From: Curtobacterium flaccumfaciens
Lineage (GTDB): Bacteria; Actinomycetota; Actinomycetes; Actinomycetales; Microbacteriaceae
Direction: 5' to 3'
Assembly: GCF_013359815.1 (NCBI RefSeq)
Contig: NZ_JABMCF010000040.1
Coordinates: 372,001 to 436,000, forward strand
Length of the DNA stretch: 64,000 bases
In this document: positions 17,767-26,760 of the stretch, piece by piece
Layout: every line of letters begins with the position of its first letter
How positions within the stretch are numbered: the first letter of the stretch is position 1
The notes under the pieces: model-generated
Seen by the model: only the letters and a program-made list of their open reading frames with translations
What the model was told of the DNA's origin: nothing
Databases searched by the model: none
Position numbers and translations under genes: made by a program

Positions 17767-19190
17767 GCGAGTCCAAGAAGTCGACCGCATCGGCCGACAC
17801 CCGCCCCGCACCCGTCATCAGCGTCATCGGCACCGGCTACCTCGGCGCCACCCACGCGGCCGCCATGGCCGAGATGGGCTTCGAGACCATCGGTGTCGAC
17901 ATCGACCCGTCGAAGCTCGCCGCACTGTCCGCCGGTGAGGTCCCGTTCTTCGAGCCCGGGCTGCCCGAGCTCATCACGAAGCACGTCGCCAGCGGCAAGC
18001 TCCGGTTCACCTCCGACATCGCCTCGGCCGTCGCCGCCGCGGACGTCCACTTCGTCTGCGTCGGCACCCCGCAGAAGGCCGGGTCGCACGCCGCGAACCT
18101 GGCCTACGTCGAGAGCGCCACCCGTGGCGTCGCCGAGAACCTCACCCACCCGGGCCTCATCGTCGGCAAGTCGACGGTCCCGGTCGGCACCGCATCGCGA
18201 CTCCGCGGCATCGTCCGCGAGTTCACGCCCGCCGGGATCGACGCCGAGCTCATCTGGAACCCCGAGTTCCTGCGTGAGGGCAAGGCCGTCGAGGACACCC
18301 TGCACCCGGACCGTCTGGTCTGGGGTGGAGCCTCCGAGGCCGCCGACGCCGTGATCCGCGAGGTCTACGCCGCACCCATCAGCGAGGGCACCCCGGTCAT
18401 CACCACCGACCTCGCCACCGCGGAGCTCGTCAAGGTGAGCGCCAACGCGTTCCTCGCCACGAAGATCTCGTTCATCAACGCGATCTCCGAGATGTGCGCC
18501 ATCACCGGCGCCGACGTCTCCACGCTCGCCGACGCCCTCGGCCACGACGCCCGCATCGGCCGGAAGTTCCTGAACGCCGGCCTCGGCTTCGGCGGCGGCT
18601 GCCTGCCGAAGGACATCCGGGCGCTCATGTACCGCGCGAACGAGATCGGCGCGGGCCAGGTCGTCGGCCTCATGCAGCAGGTCGACGAGATCAACATGGG
18701 GCAGCGCCAGCGGGTCATCGACATGGCGATCGACTCGGCCGGGGGATCGGTGCTCAACCGTCGCGTGGCCGTCATCGGTGCCGCGTTCAAGCCCCTGACC
18801 GACGACGTCCGGGACTCCCCGGCGCTGAACGTCGCCGCCGCGCTGCACCTCCGCGGCGCCCAGGTGACGCTCTGGGACCCCGAGGCGATGGAGCCCGCGA
18901 AGCGCTCGTTCCCGACGCTGAGCTACGCCGCCTCGATGACGGACGCGATCGAGGGCGCCGACGTCGTCCTCGTGCTCACCGAGTGGGACGACATCATCAC
19001 CGCCGACCCGGTCGCCCTCGGCGACCTCGTCGGGCGCCGCGTCGTCATCGACGCGCGCAACTGCCTCCCGGTCCTCGACTGGGTGAAAGCGGGGTGGACC
19101 GTCAGTTCCCTGGGACGTCCCACGCCGGTCACGGGTGCACCCGTGAGCGTCGCAGCGGGGACGAACGACGCGTTGGCCACGAGCCGCTAG
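17763..19190 (+). CDS. UDP-glucose 6-dehydrogenase
   Basis: A 475-residue member of the UDP-glucose/GDP-mannose dehydrogenase family. The NAD site is ISVIGTGYLGATHAAAMAEM (about 19-38). The catalytic Cys lies in GFGGGCLPKDIRALMYRA, Lys/Asn in VKVSANAFLATKISFINAI, and the C-terminal UDP-binding domain contains AFKPLTDDVRDSPAL. It oxidises UDP-glucose to UDP-glucuronate, which would feed an acidic polymer made by the GT2 at 14553. The ATG overlaps the stop of the GH26 gene (ATGA). The substrate could in principle be another UDP-hexose. Confidence 0.92.
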   Translation: MSESKKSTASADTRPAPVISVIGTGYLGATHAAAMAEMGFETIGVDIDPSKLAALSAGEVPFFEPGLPELITKHVASGKLRFTSDIASAVAAADVHFVCVGTPQKAGSHAANLAYVESATRGVAENLTHPGLIVGKSTVPVGTASRLRGIVREFTPAGIDAELIWNPEFLREGKAVEDTLHPDRLVWGGASEAADAVIREVYAAPISEGTPVITTDLATAELVKVSANAFLATKISFINAISEMCAITGADVSTLADALGHDARIGRKFLNAGLGFGGGCLPKDIRALMYRANEIGAGQVVGLMQQVDEINMGQRQRVIDMAIDSAGGSVLNRRVAVIGAAFKPLTDDVRDSPALNVAAALHLRGAQVTLWDPEAMEPAKRSFPTLSYAASMTDAIEGADVVLVLTEWDDIITADPVALGDLVGRRVVIDARNCLPVLDWVKAGWTVSSLGRPTPVTGAPVSVAAGTNDALATSR

Positions 19191-19289
19191 TCACCGTTCG
19201 CGAGACGGGGTCCGTGCCGGGCGGCGCGGGCCCCGTTCCCGTGCGCCCGGGGGCTGGTCTGTTCGGGCGGTTCCGGGCGTCCCTGGTCG

Positions 19290-19353
19290 AATCGGGCGTA
19301 CCGGGTCGAATCGGGCGTCCCTGGTCGGGAGTTCTGACCAGGTACGCCCGATT
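19290..19353. repeat. Second copy of the GACCAGGTACGCCC hairpin family
   Basis: Arms AATCGGGCGTCCCTGGTC (19309-19326) and GACCAGGTACGCCCGATT (19336-19353) pair with one mismatch. A further partial arm AATCGGGCGTACC lies at 19290. It has the same sequence family as 7441-7477, about 12 kb away. Confidence 0.7.
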
Positions 19354-19397
19354 CCGCTTTCCAGTCCGGCTGCTATGGGAAGGAACATGCGCCGCGA

Positions 19398-19450
19398 CCG
19401 CCTGGAGGCCCGGCGCCCGCCCGCCGGACCGGCACCGGGCCTCCAGGCGG
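19398..19450. repeat. GGAGGC-family palindrome, copy 3
   Basis: Outer arms of 16 bases match perfectly (19398-19413, CCGCCTGGAGGCCCGG, with 19435-19450). The inner part is imperfect. Confidence 0.75.
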
Positions 19451-19489
19451 TCGCGTCCGCACCCCGCGCGCACGGTGGCCGCGTCCTCT

Positions 19490-19542
19490 CGCGAAAGCGA
19501 CAGAATCCCGCGGGACCTTCGCGGCGTTCTGTCGCTCTCGCG
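19490..19542. repeat. GCGACAGAA palindrome family, imperfect copy
   Basis: CGCGAAAGCGACAGAA (19490-19505) is mirrored by TTCTGTCGCTCTCGCG (19527-19542). It is an imperfect relative of the perfect element at 37468-37520. Confidence 0.65.
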
Positions 19543-19586
19543 GGGGCCAGCGCCCTGGCCGTCAGCGCACTTTCGCTTTGGCAGAC

Positions 19587-19628
19587 ACACGAAGGGCCCC
19601 GCACCTGACGGTGCGGGGCCCTTCGTGT
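19587..19628. terminator. Strong bidirectional terminator-like hairpin after glnA
   Basis: Perfect 18-base arms (ACACGAAGGGCCCCGCAC, 19587-19604, and 19611-19628) around CTGACG, 12 bases beyond the glnA stop and convergent with the exopolysaccharide operon. Confidence 0.8.
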
Positions 19629-19639
19629 GTCAGCGGGAC

Positions 19640-21064
19640 TCAGACCCCGAAGTACAGCTCGTACTCGAACGGGTGCGGGCGCTGGGCCAGCGGGAGGATC
19701 TCGTTCTCACGCTTGTAGTCGATCCAGGTCTGGATGAGGTCCTCGGTGAAGACGTTGCCCTTCGTGAGGAACTCGTGGTCCGCCTCGAGCGCGTCGAGCG
19801 CCTCGTCGAGGGAGCCGGGGACCTGGGGGATGCCCTTGGCCTCCTCGGGCGGGAGCTCGTAGAGGTCCTTGTCGACCGGCTCGTGCGGCTCGATGCGGTT
19901 CTGGATGCCGTCGAGGCCCGCCATCAGCTGCGCGGCGAAGGCGAGGTACGGGTTGCCGGAGGCGTCGGGCGCGCGGAACTCGATGCGCTTGGCCTTCGGG
20001 TTGGTGCCCGTGATCGGGATGCGGATCGCCGCCGAGCGGTTGCCGGCCGAGTAGACCAGGTTGACCGGGGCCTCGAAGCCCTTGACCAGACGGTGGTACG
20101 AGTTGATCGACGGGTTGGTGAACGCGAGCAGCGCCGAGGCGTGCTTCAGGATGCCGCCGATGTACCAGCGGGCGAGGTCCGACAGCCCGCCGTAGCCGTT
20201 CTCGTCGTAGAAGAGCGGCTTGCCGTCCGACCAGAGCGACTGGTGGGTGTGCATGCCCGAGCCGTTGTCGCCGAAGAGCGGCTTCGGCATGAACGTGGCG
20301 ACCTTGCCCCACTGGTCGGCGGTGTTCTTGACGATGTACTTGAACTTCAGGATGTCGTCCGCGGCGTGGACCATCGTGTCGAACTTGTAGTTGATCTCCT
20401 GCTGGCCGCCGGTGCCCACCTCGTGGTGCGAGCGCTCGAGCTCGAAGCCGGCGTCGATCAGCTTGAGGGTGATGTCGTCGCGCAGGTCGGCGGTCTTGTC
20501 GACCGGCGACACGGGGAAGTAGCCGCCCTTGTACGGGGTCTTGTTGGCAAGGTTGCCGCCCTCTTCGTCACGACCGGTGTTCCAGGCGCCCTCTTCGGAG
20601 TCGACCGCGTAGAAGGACTCGTTCTGCGTGACCGAGTAGCGGACGTCGTCGAAGATGTAGAACTCGGCCTCGGGGGCGAAGAACGCGGTGTCCGCGATTC
20701 CCGTCGACGCGAGGTACTTCTCGGCCTTCTTCGCCACCTGGCGCGGGTCGCGGCCGTAGATCTCGCCGTTCCGCGGGTTGTAGATGTCGAAGATCATGAT
20801 GAGCGTGCGCTCGGCGCGGAACTGGTCGACGTACGCCGTGGTGACATCGGGGATCAGCTGCATGTCGGACTCGTGGATCGACGCGAAGCCGCGGATGGAG
20901 GAGCCGTCGAACAGCTGGCCGACCGAGAAGAAGTCCTCGTCGACGGTGGATGCCGGGATGTTGAAGTGCTGCTGCACACCGGGCAGGTCCGTGAAGCGGA
21001 TGTCGAGGAACTTGACGTCGGTGTCCTTGATGAAGGCCAGGACCTCGGAGGAATCGCTGAACAT
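19640..21064 (-). CDS. glnA: Glutamine synthetase type I (housekeeping)
   Basis: A 474-residue enzyme, the normal length for GSI-beta, making glutamine from glutamate, ammonia and ATP. Motifs: [49 protein letters not shown], and [17 protein letters not shown]. The adenylylation loop [17 protein letters not shown] retains the Tyr that GlnE modifies. ATG 21064 ([12 protein letters not shown]) was chosen over an upstream in-frame extension because of GGAGAT and family length. The upstream region has a complete GlnR-type operator (21140-21177), so nitrogen control of transcription is likely. Confidence 0.96.
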   Translation of the reverse strand: MFSDSSEVLAFIKDTDVKFLDIRFTDLPGVQQHFNIPASTVDEDFFSVGQLFDGSSIRGFASIHESDMQLIPDVTTAYVDQFRAERTLIMIFDIYNPRNGEIYGRDPRQVAKKAEKYLASTGIADTAFFAPEAEFYIFDDVRYSVTQNESFYAVDSEEGAWNTGRDEEGGNLANKTPYKGGYFPVSPVDKTADLRDDITLKLIDAGFELERSHHEVGTGGQQEINYKFDTMVHAADDILKFKYIVKNTADQWGKVATFMPKPLFGDNGSGMHTHQSLWSDGKPLFYDENGYGGLSDLARWYIGGILKHASALLAFTNPSINSYHRLVKGFEAPVNLVYSAGNRSAAIRIPITGTNPKAKRIEFRAPDASGNPYLAFAAQLMAGLDGIQNRIEPHEPVDKDLYELPPEEAKGIPQVPGSLDEALDALEADHEFLTKGNVFTEDLIQTWIDYKRENEILPLAQRPHPFEYELYFGV

Positions 21065-21139
21065 GGGGCCGATCTCCAATGGGTTGGGTGATGTCGGAGG
21101 CACCGGTCAAGGCACCTCCGACGAGGCTATTGACACGGG

Positions 21140-21177
21140 GTTTCCCGGACATGACTGGTTTGTTTCGGGCGTGTTAC
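21140..21177 (-). promoter_or_regulatory. GlnR-type operator upstream of glnA
   Basis: Read on the minus strand, this is GTAAC-N6-GAAAC-N6-GTCAT-N6-GAAAC, a near-exact double GlnR box (gTnAC-n6-GaAAC repeated). A likely -10 (TAGCCT, 21124-21129) lies 10 bases further toward glnA, which fits an activator site overlapping the -35 region. The RDD gene promoter begins 16 bases to the other side. GlnR itself is not in the window. Confidence 0.8.
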
Positions 21178-21192
21178 GCCCGGCCGGTCGCC

Positions 21193-21198
21193 TACGCT
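21193..21198 (+). promoter_or_regulatory. -10 box of leaderless RDD gene
   Basis: TACGCT, 7 bases, then ATG 21206; no Shine-Dalgarno. Confidence 0.6.
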
Positions 21199-21205
21199 TG
21201 GGACC

Positions 21206-21661
21206 ATGGCCCGCAGCACCCCCAGTCCGTCCGCGCCCTCCGAGCACCCGGACGGATGGCCGGGCAAGGACCTCGGTCTGCCCGAGTCCGGGCCCCGGAG
21301 TGTCGGGCGGATCGGTCGGCGGGTCGTCGCGCTCCTGATCGACGGCGCACTCGCTGACCTGGTGGCCTACGTCACCGGTGTGTGGTCGCCGGTGAACGGT
21401 TCGGGCGACATCGCGCACTCCTGGGTGCAGATCGCCATCTTCGCCGTGCTGCAGATCGTGTTCATCTGCCTGCTGTCCGGGTCGTTCGGGCACATCTGCG
21501 TCGGACTGCGGGTCGTCCCGATGCGCGGGGGCTACGTGGGGGTGTGGCGGCCGATCCTCCGGACAGTGCTGCTCTGCCTGGTGGTCCCGGCGCTCATCAT
21601 CGACCGCGACAGCCGTGGTGCGCACGACCGCATCGCGGGGACGGTGCTCGTCCGCCGCTGA
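21206..21661 (+). CDS. RDD-family membrane protein
   Basis: A 151-residue integral membrane protein. The RDD signature is visible: SVGRIGRRVVALLIDGALAD (Arg then Asp), and near the end LIIDRDSRGAHDRIAGTVLV. There are three hydrophobic segments (about 35-55, 70-92, 112-132) after a Pro/Ser-rich cytoplasmic N-terminus. Some RDD proteins are ion antiporters, but function here is unknown. It sits beside glnA in many actinobacteria. It shares an upstream region with the GlnR site, so co-regulation is possible. Confidence 0.85.
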   Translation: MARSTPSPSAPSEHPDGWPGKDLGLPESGPRSVGRIGRRVVALLIDGALADLVAYVTGVWSPVNGSGDIAHSWVQIAIFAVLQIVFICLLSGSFGHICVGLRVVPMRGGYVGVWRPILRTVLLCLVVPALIIDRDSRGAHDRIAGTVLVRR

Positions 21662-21720
21662 TCGCGTCGGCCGGATGGCTGGTGCGGCGCGCGGGTCGTG
21701 GCTGTCGTCCGCGCCCTCGC

Positions 21721-21805
21721 ACCGTGCGAGGTTGCTCACCGGGTGTGAGCGTGCCCGTCCCGTGCGCCGTCGGAGTCCCGCACCGAGCTGGCAACCTCGC
21801 ACGGT
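21721..21805. repeat. CCGTGCGAGGTTGC inverted repeat
   Basis: ACCGTGCGAGGTTGC (21721-21735) and its exact complement GCAACCTCGCACGGT (21791-21805), 55 bases apart, with a third partial copy TCGCACGGTGCGG near 21816. It lies between the convergent RDD and DUF4191 genes. Confidence 0.65.
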
Positions 21806-21874
21806 TCAGCGAAAGTCGCACGGTGCGGGCCTCGCGAACACCCCCGCCCCCGCCGTCACTCCACGCACACACGA

Positions 21875-21908
21875 GAACGCCCCCGACCTGATCTGGTCGG
21901 GGGCGTTC
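21875..21908. terminator. Terminator hairpin between RDD and DUF4191 genes
   Basis: Perfect arms GAACGCCCCCGACC (21875-21888) and 21895-21908 around TGATCT, between convergent genes. Confidence 0.75.
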
Positions 21909-21927
21909 TCGTTCCGAGGGGCTTCGG

Positions 21928-22644
21928 TCAGCGCGGCCGTCCGGCGCGAGCCCGCATCGGGTCCATGCCCTTCGGGATCGAGGCCGCGGGGCTCTGCGTC
22001 AGCGAGTCGAGACGGTTCGCGACCGCCAGGACCTCGTTGCGGTTGAGCGACTTCTTGAGCTTGTTCATGGCACGGGGCAGCTTGTACAGCGTCAGGCTCT
22101 CACCGGTGCCGTCACCCACGTGCAGCACGTGCACGGCGACGTTCGGGACGATGCGCTGCACCTTGCGGCGCTCCTCGTCGACCTGGCGGTTGAGGTTGCC
22201 ACGCTGGCCCTCGGTGATCAGGACGACGCCCGGGCGACCCACGGCGCGGTAGACCGCTGCCTGCGAGCGACCGTGCACCGCGACCGGCATCTCGCTCGAG
22301 CGCCACTGGCGACGGAGCGAGTTCGACAGCACGGCACCGACGGCGCCGGGCTGGCCTTCGATCTGCGAGTACGCAGCGCGTTCGGCCAGACGACCGAGCA
22401 CGATGAGGAAGAGCAGCACACCGAGCAGCACACCGGCGACGATCCACAGGACGATCGCGAGCCAGTTCTGCCCCGGCAGGAGCAGCGCCAGCAGGACACC
22501 GAGGACGACCGGGCCGACGAAGGCGAGGGCGAACCACCAGACCGACGACGGGTCGGCCTTTCGGGTCATCTGGAAGACCTGGAACATCTGCTTGAGACGC
22601 CCCGGCTCCTTCGCCTTCTTGTCTGTGGAAGAGCTGCGTGCCAT
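21928..22644 (-). CDS. DUF4191 membrane protein
   Basis: A 238-residue protein with a Lys-rich start (MARSSSTDKKAKEPGRLKQM), two adjacent TM helices (about 33-52 and 58-78) and a basic cytoplasmic domain containing VYRAVGRPGVVLITEGQRGN and LYKLPRAMNKLKKSLNRNEV. This matches the DUF4191 family, found near glnA and lipoate/E2 genes in actinobacteria; its function is unknown. ATG 22644 is preceded by TATCCT and 6 bases, indicating a leaderless message and ruling out the longer in-frame extension. Confidence 0.87.
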   Translation of the reverse strand: MARSSSTDKKAKEPGRLKQMFQVFQMTRKADPSSVWWFALAFVGPVVLGVLLALLLPGQNWLAIVLWIVAGVLLGVLLFLIVLGRLAERAAYSQIEGQPGAVGAVLSNSLRRQWRSSEMPVAVHGRSQAAVYRAVGRPGVVLITEGQRGNLNRQVDEERRKVQRIVPNVAVHVLHVGDGTGESLTLYKLPRAMNKLKKSLNRNEVLAVANRLDSLTQSPAASIPKGMDPMRARAGRPR

Positions 22645-22650
22645 GCGAAC

Positions 22651-22656
22651 AGGATA
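22651..22656 (-). promoter_or_regulatory. -10 box of leaderless DUF4191 gene
   Basis: TATCCT on the minus strand, then 6 bases, then ATG 22644. Confidence 0.65.
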
Positions 22657-22772
22657 CGGCCTCCGTGCGCCGGGGGAGACCGTCGCGTGTCCGGCTGTGC
22701 GCGAACACGTCTTGTCCACAGGTGGTGCGGGAAAGCCTGGAGGCCCACCGCGCTACCGCCACGCTGGTCACC

Positions 22773-23582
22773 ATGGAGACGAGCACCGACCACCACCCGG
22801 ATCGCTGGATCGCGAGCGGCGACGAGCACGACGTGCTCACCTGGGTCGCCGACCGCTCCGCGGCCGCAGGGCGCCACCTCGTCCCGGTGGCCGCGGTCGG
22901 CCGGACCCCGACGGGGTATCTCGTGGTCGACCTCGACCGGCCGACCGGCACATCGCTCGTGGCGGCGCTCGACCGGCTCGGCACCCCGACCACCGGCGTC
23001 GCGGTGACCCTGACGGTCCCGCTCCTGGAGGTCCTGGTGGCGGCGCACGACGGCGCGGTCCTGCTCGGTGCCGCCGGCATCGACGACGTACTGGTGGACG
23101 ACTCCGGTGCCGTCGTGCTCTGCGACCGCCCGACGAACGCGACGACCCCGACGACCCCGACGCGCACCGCACACCCCACACCCACCGCGCACTCGACCGA
23201 CGCGACCCGCACCCTCGTGCTCGCAGCCCGGACGGTGTGGGACCGCGTCGACCCGGCCGATCCCGCTCAGCAACCGGTGCTCGACGCGCTGCAGGACGCC
23301 CTCGACGGTGACGGACCGAGCGCACGAACGGCACTCGACGTCGTCCACGGCACCGCCGCGCCCCGGCCGTTCCGCTGGACCCCTGTGCCGAGCGACCTCG
23401 TGTTCGCCGAACCGCCGACACCGGACGGGCAGGACGGACTGCTCGAGCGCCTGCGGGACGTGGTCGAGCACGGCGTCCCGCTCGGAGCGCACCGACGGCT
23501 CCCGCTCCGCCGCGTGCTCGTGGGGCTCGTCGTCGCCGTCGGGTCGGTGGTCGCCGCCCTGACCCTGCTCGGCGGCGGGTGA
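22773..23582 (+). CDS. Tail-anchored kinase-like hypothetical protein
   Basis: A 269-residue protein ending in a TM helix (about 247-266, VLVGLVVAVGSVVAALTLLG). The soluble part follows the outline of a degenerate protein kinase: VLTWVADRSAAAGRHLVPVA, a hinge-like TGYLVVDLDRPTGTSLVAAL, then GIDDVLVDDSGAVVLCDRP, which resembles a kinase HxD...N/DFG segment without the catalytic Asp/Asn/DFG. A Thr/Pro/His-rich stretch (about 125-145) interrupts it. This is inference from pattern only. CACGCT lies 7 bases before ATG 22773, a weak leaderless signal. It converges on sucB. Confidence 0.5.
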   Translation: METSTDHHPDRWIASGDEHDVLTWVADRSAAAGRHLVPVAAVGRTPTGYLVVDLDRPTGTSLVAALDRLGTPTTGVAVTLTVPLLEVLVAAHDGAVLLGAAGIDDVLVDDSGAVVLCDRPTNATTPTTPTRTAHPTPTAHSTDATRTLVLAARTVWDRVDPADPAQQPVLDALQDALDGDGPSARTALDVVHGTAAPRPFRWTPVPSDLVFAEPPTPDGQDGLLERLRDVVEHGVPLGAHRRLPLRRVLVGLVVAVGSVVAALTLLGGG

Positions 23583-23608
23583 CGCGAACCCGCCCGTGAA
23601 CGGGAACG

Positions 23609-23637
23609 ACCCCGGCTCCCACGAGGGGAACCGGGGC
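23609..23637. terminator. Hairpin between convergent genes before sucB
   Basis: CCCCGG...CCGGGG with inner CTCCC/GGGGA pairing, between the stops at 23582 and 23658. Confidence 0.5.
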
Positions 23638-23657
23638 CGTCGGCCGTGCTGCTGGGA

Positions 23658-25160
23658 TCAGTACCCGAGGTTCGGAGCGAAGTTGCCCTCTTCGAGACGG
23701 TTCTTCACCGCGACGAGGTACCGCGAGGCGTCCGCTCCGTCGATGATCCGGTGGTCGTACGACAGCGCCAGGTAGACGAACGAGCGGATGGCGATGGCCT
23801 CCTGGCCGTCGACCTTCACGACCGCCGGACGCTTCGTGACGATGCCGGTGCCGAGGATCGCCGACTGCGGCAGGAACACCACGGGGGTGTCGAACAGCGC
23901 GCCACGCGAACCGGTGTTGGTCAGCGTGAACGTGCCACCGGCCAGCTCGTCGGGCTTGAGCTGGTTGTTCCGGGTGCGCTCGGCGAGGTCCGCGATGGAC
24001 TTCGAGAACTGCGCCAGGTCCAGCGAGGCCGCGTCCTTGATGACCGGGGTCAGCAGGCCGCGCTCGGTGTCCACCGCGATGGAGACGTTCTCGGACTCCG
24101 GGTAGACGATCTCGTCGCCCTCGACCGTGGAGTTGATCTTCGGGTGGGCCTTCAGCGCCTCGGACGCCGCGAGGGCGAAGAAGGGCATGAAGGAGAGCTT
24201 CGAGCCGGTCTTCTCGAGGAACTCCGCCTTGTGCGCGTCGCGGAACTGCGCCACCTTCGTGACGTCGACCTCGACGACGCTCGTGAGCTGTGCGGTCGAG
24301 GTCATCGACTGCACGGCACGCTCGGCGACGACCTTGCGCAGGCGGGTCATCTTCTCGCGGGTCCCGCGCAGCGGCGAGACCTCGGCGACGAACGGGCCGG
24401 ACGCGGCGGCGGGTGCTGCTGCTGCCGAGGCGGCCGGGGCCTTCGCGGCGGCGGCGAGGACGTCCTCCTTGCGGATGCGCCCCCCGACACCGGAGCCGGT
24501 GACCGTGGACAGGTCCACACCCTGCTCGTTGGCGAGCTTGCGCACCAGCGGGGTGACGTAGCCGGAGGCTGCGCCGTCCTGCGTGGGGTTCGGCACCGCT
24601 GCGGCGGCCGTGGTGCTCGGCGCGGACGCCGGAGCCGGAGCGGCCTGGGCCGGCACGGCTGCCGGCGGAGCGGCTGCGGGCGGCGGGACCGGAGCGGCGG
24701 CCGGGACCGGCGCTGCCGCGGGCGGGGCGGACGGTGCCTGCGGGGCGGCGGGCTGCGTCTGTCCGGCGGGGGCCGGCTCGGGCTCGGTGGGCTCGGGTGC
24801 GGGGGCCTCGGCCTCCTGCTCCGTGCTCGGAGCGGCCTCGGGCTCCTCGGCGTCGGCAGCGGCGGCGTTCGCGTCGTCGGCGCCGGAGTCGGACGAGTCC
24901 GAACCGCCGTCGGACGAGCCGGAGCCGTCACCGATCTTCACGAGGGCGGTGCCGACCTCGACGGTCTCGTCCTCGGGAACGAGGATCTCCTCGACGACGC
25001 CGGCGATCGGCGACGGGATCTCGGTGTCGACCTTGTCGGTCGAGACCTCGAGCAGCGGCTCGTCGACCTCGACCCGGTCACCGACGTTCTTCAGCCATCG
25101 GGTCACCGTGCCCTCGGTGACGCTCTCGCCGAGCGCCGGGAGGTTGACGGATTCGCTCAT
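23658..25160 (-). CDS. sucB: Dihydrolipoamide acyltransferase (E2 of a 2-oxoacid dehydrogenase)
   Basis: A 500-residue E2. There is a single lipoyl domain at 1-78 with lipoyl Lys in [13 protein letters not shown], then a long acidic and Ala/Pro linker (about 85-205). The peripheral subunit-binding domain ([20 protein letters not shown]) and the catalytic domain ending in [17 protein letters not shown] follow. In actinobacteria this E2 often serves pyruvate dehydrogenase despite the sucB label; no E1 is in the window, so the substrate stays open. GAGGAG precedes the ATG. It follows the E3 gene lpdA by 70 bases and is likely co-transcribed. Confidence 0.92.
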   Translation of the reverse strand: MSESVNLPALGESVTEGTVTRWLKNVGDRVEVDEPLLEVSTDKVDTEIPSPIAGVVEEILVPEDETVEVGTALVKIGDGSGSSDGGSDSSDSGADDANAAAADAEEPEAAPSTEQEAEAPAPEPTEPEPAPAGQTQPAAPQAPSAPPAAAPVPAAAPVPPPAAAPPAAVPAQAAPAPASAPSTTAAAAVPNPTQDGAASGYVTPLVRKLANEQGVDLSTVTGSGVGGRIRKEDVLAAAAKAPAASAAAAPAAASGPFVAEVSPLRGTREKMTRLRKVVAERAVQSMTSTAQLTSVVEVDVTKVAQFRDAHKAEFLEKTGSKLSFMPFFALAASEALKAHPKINSTVEGDEIVYPESENVSIAVDTERGLLTPVIKDAASLDLAQFSKSIADLAERTRNNQLKPDELAGGTFTLTNTGSRGALFDTPVVFLPQSAILGTGIVTKRPAVVKVDGQEAIAIRSFVYLALSYDHRIIDGADASRYLVAVKNRLEEGNFAPNLGY

Positions 25161-25230
25161 CGGGTGGACTCCTCTTCGCGGGGGATTGCAGTGGTTGTTG
25201 ATGTCATTGTCACAGTGCGGCCGGTGCCGG

Positions 25231-26604
25231 TCACAGCGCGTGCAGCGGCTTGCCCGCGAGGTGCAGGAACGCCTCGCCGAGGGCTTCGTTCTGGGTCGGG
25301 TGACCGTGCACCAGGGGAGCGATGTCCTCCGGGTAGGCCTCCCAGTTCACGGCGAGCTGGGCTTCGCCGATGAGCTCGCCGACGCGGGCACCGATCATGC
25401 TGACGCCGACGACGGGGCCGTCCACGACGCGCACGACCTTGACGGAGCCGGAGGTCCCGATGATGTGGCTCTTGCCGTTGCCGGCCAGGTTGTACTCGTA
25501 CGAGTCGACCTTGTCGGCGCCGTACTGCTCCTCGGCCTTGGCCTGCGAGAGCCCGACCGACGCGACCTCGGGGTCGGAGTAGGTGATCTTCGGGATGTTC
25601 TTGTCCTCGATGACCACCGGGTTGAGGCCAGCGATCTCCTCGGCGACGAAGATGCCCTGCTGGAAGCCGCGGTGCGCGAGCTGCAGACCGGGGACGATGT
25701 CGCCGACGGCGTAGACGTTCGGGATGTTCGTGGCGAGACGCTCGTTCGTGGTGACGAACCCGCGGTCCATCGCCACGCCGACCTCGTCGTAGCCGACGTT
25801 CTGCGTGACCGGGCCACGGCCGACGGCGACGAGCAGGACGTCGCCGTCGAAGGTCTTGCCGTCCTCCAGCGTGACGACGACGCCGTTCTCGTGCTGCTCG
25901 ACGCCCTGGAACCGGACACCGAGCGAGAACTCGATGCCGCGCTTGCGGAACGCACGCTCGAGCTGCTTCGACATCGACTCGTCCTCGGCGGGGACCAGGT
26001 GCGGCAGGCCCTCGACGATGGTGACCTCGGCCCCGAAGGACTTCCAGACGCTGGCGAACTCGACGCCGATGACGCCGCCGCCCAGGATGACGACCTTGTT
26101 CGGGACGTAGTCCATGCGGAGCGCGGTCTCGGAGGTGATCACGCGGCCGCCGATCTCGAGCCCGGGCAGGGACTTCGAGTAGGAGCCGGTCGCGAGCACG
26201 ATGTTCTTGCCGGTGACGGTCTGGTCGCCGACCTGCACGGTGTTCTGCGAGGTCAGACGACCCCAGCCCTCGACCACGGTGATGCCGCGGGCCTTGATCA
26301 GACCCTGCAGGCCCTTGTACTTGGAGTTGATGATGCCCTGCTGGTAGTCGATGACCTTGGGCACGTCGACACCGGCGAACTCCGCGACCACGCCGTACTT
26401 CTCGGCGTCGCGCGTCGCGTCGGCGACCTCGGCCGCGTGCAGCAGTGCCTTCGTCGGGATGCAGCCGCGGTGCAGGCACGTCCCTCCGAGCTTGTCGCCC
26501 TCGATGAGCGCGACGCTCATGCCGAGTTCGGCGGCCCGGAGCGCAGCGGCGTACCCACCACTCCCGCCACCGAGGACAACGACGTCGTAAGTCTGTTCCG
26601 TCAC
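25231..26604 (-). CDS. lpdA: Dihydrolipoyl dehydrogenase (E3)
   Basis: A 457-residue flavoprotein disulfide reductase that reoxidises the lipoyl arm of the E2 encoded next. FAD site [20 protein letters not shown], redox-active pair in [19 protein letters not shown] site [16 protein letters not shown], second FAD motif YAVGDIVPG, and C-terminal catalytic His/Glu in [18 protein letters not shown] 26604 was chosen over TTG 26613 because GGGAG lies 9 bases upstream of it. The active-site spacing is C-x4-C as expected. Confidence 0.95.
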   Translation of the reverse strand: MTEQTYDVVVLGGGSGGYAAALRAAELGMSVALIEGDKLGGTCLHRGCIPTKALLHAAEVADATRDAEKYGVVAEFAGVDVPKVIDYQQGIINSKYKGLQGLIKARGITVVEGWGRLTSQNTVQVGDQTVTGKNIVLATGSYSKSLPGLEIGGRVITSETALRMDYVPNKVVILGGGVIGVEFASVWKSFGAEVTIVEGLPHLVPAEDESMSKQLERAFRKRGIEFSLGVRFQGVEQHENGVVVTLEDGKTFDGDVLLVAVGRGPVTQNVGYDEVGVAMDRGFVTTNERLATNIPNVYAVGDIVPGLQLAHRGFQQGIFVAEEIAGLNPVVIEDKNIPKITYSDPEVASVGLSQAKAEEQYGADKVDSYEYNLAGNGKSHIIGTSGSVKVVRVVDGPVVGVSMIGARVGELIGEAQLAVNWEAYPEDIAPLVHGHPTQNEALGEAFLHLAGKPLHAL

Positions 26605-26710
26605 CTGGTGCAACTCCCTCGTGCGTGTCGGGCCGATCGGGCCCTACGTGGACACCGCGGAGGGCGGCGTCCGACGGTCGGACCGCGTGGTTCCGGTCCC
26701 GTCCCGTGCA

Positions 26711-26752
26711 GTACCGGTGGGAGGCGCGTCAGTGCGCCGTTCCCACCGGTAC
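26711..26752. terminator. Terminator hairpin downstream of pepA
   Basis: GTACCGGTGGGA (26711-26722) pairs perfectly with 26741-26752, with an inner GGCGC/GCGCC stem, 9 bases past the pepA stop and before the lpdA start. Confidence 0.7.
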
Positions 26753-26760
26753 CAAACCTA

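Noticed and set aside
19191..19639. A small gene in the 450-base gap before glnA
   Set aside because: Only palindromes and short frames with antisense-like composition; no ribosome binding site or leaderless box before any frame.
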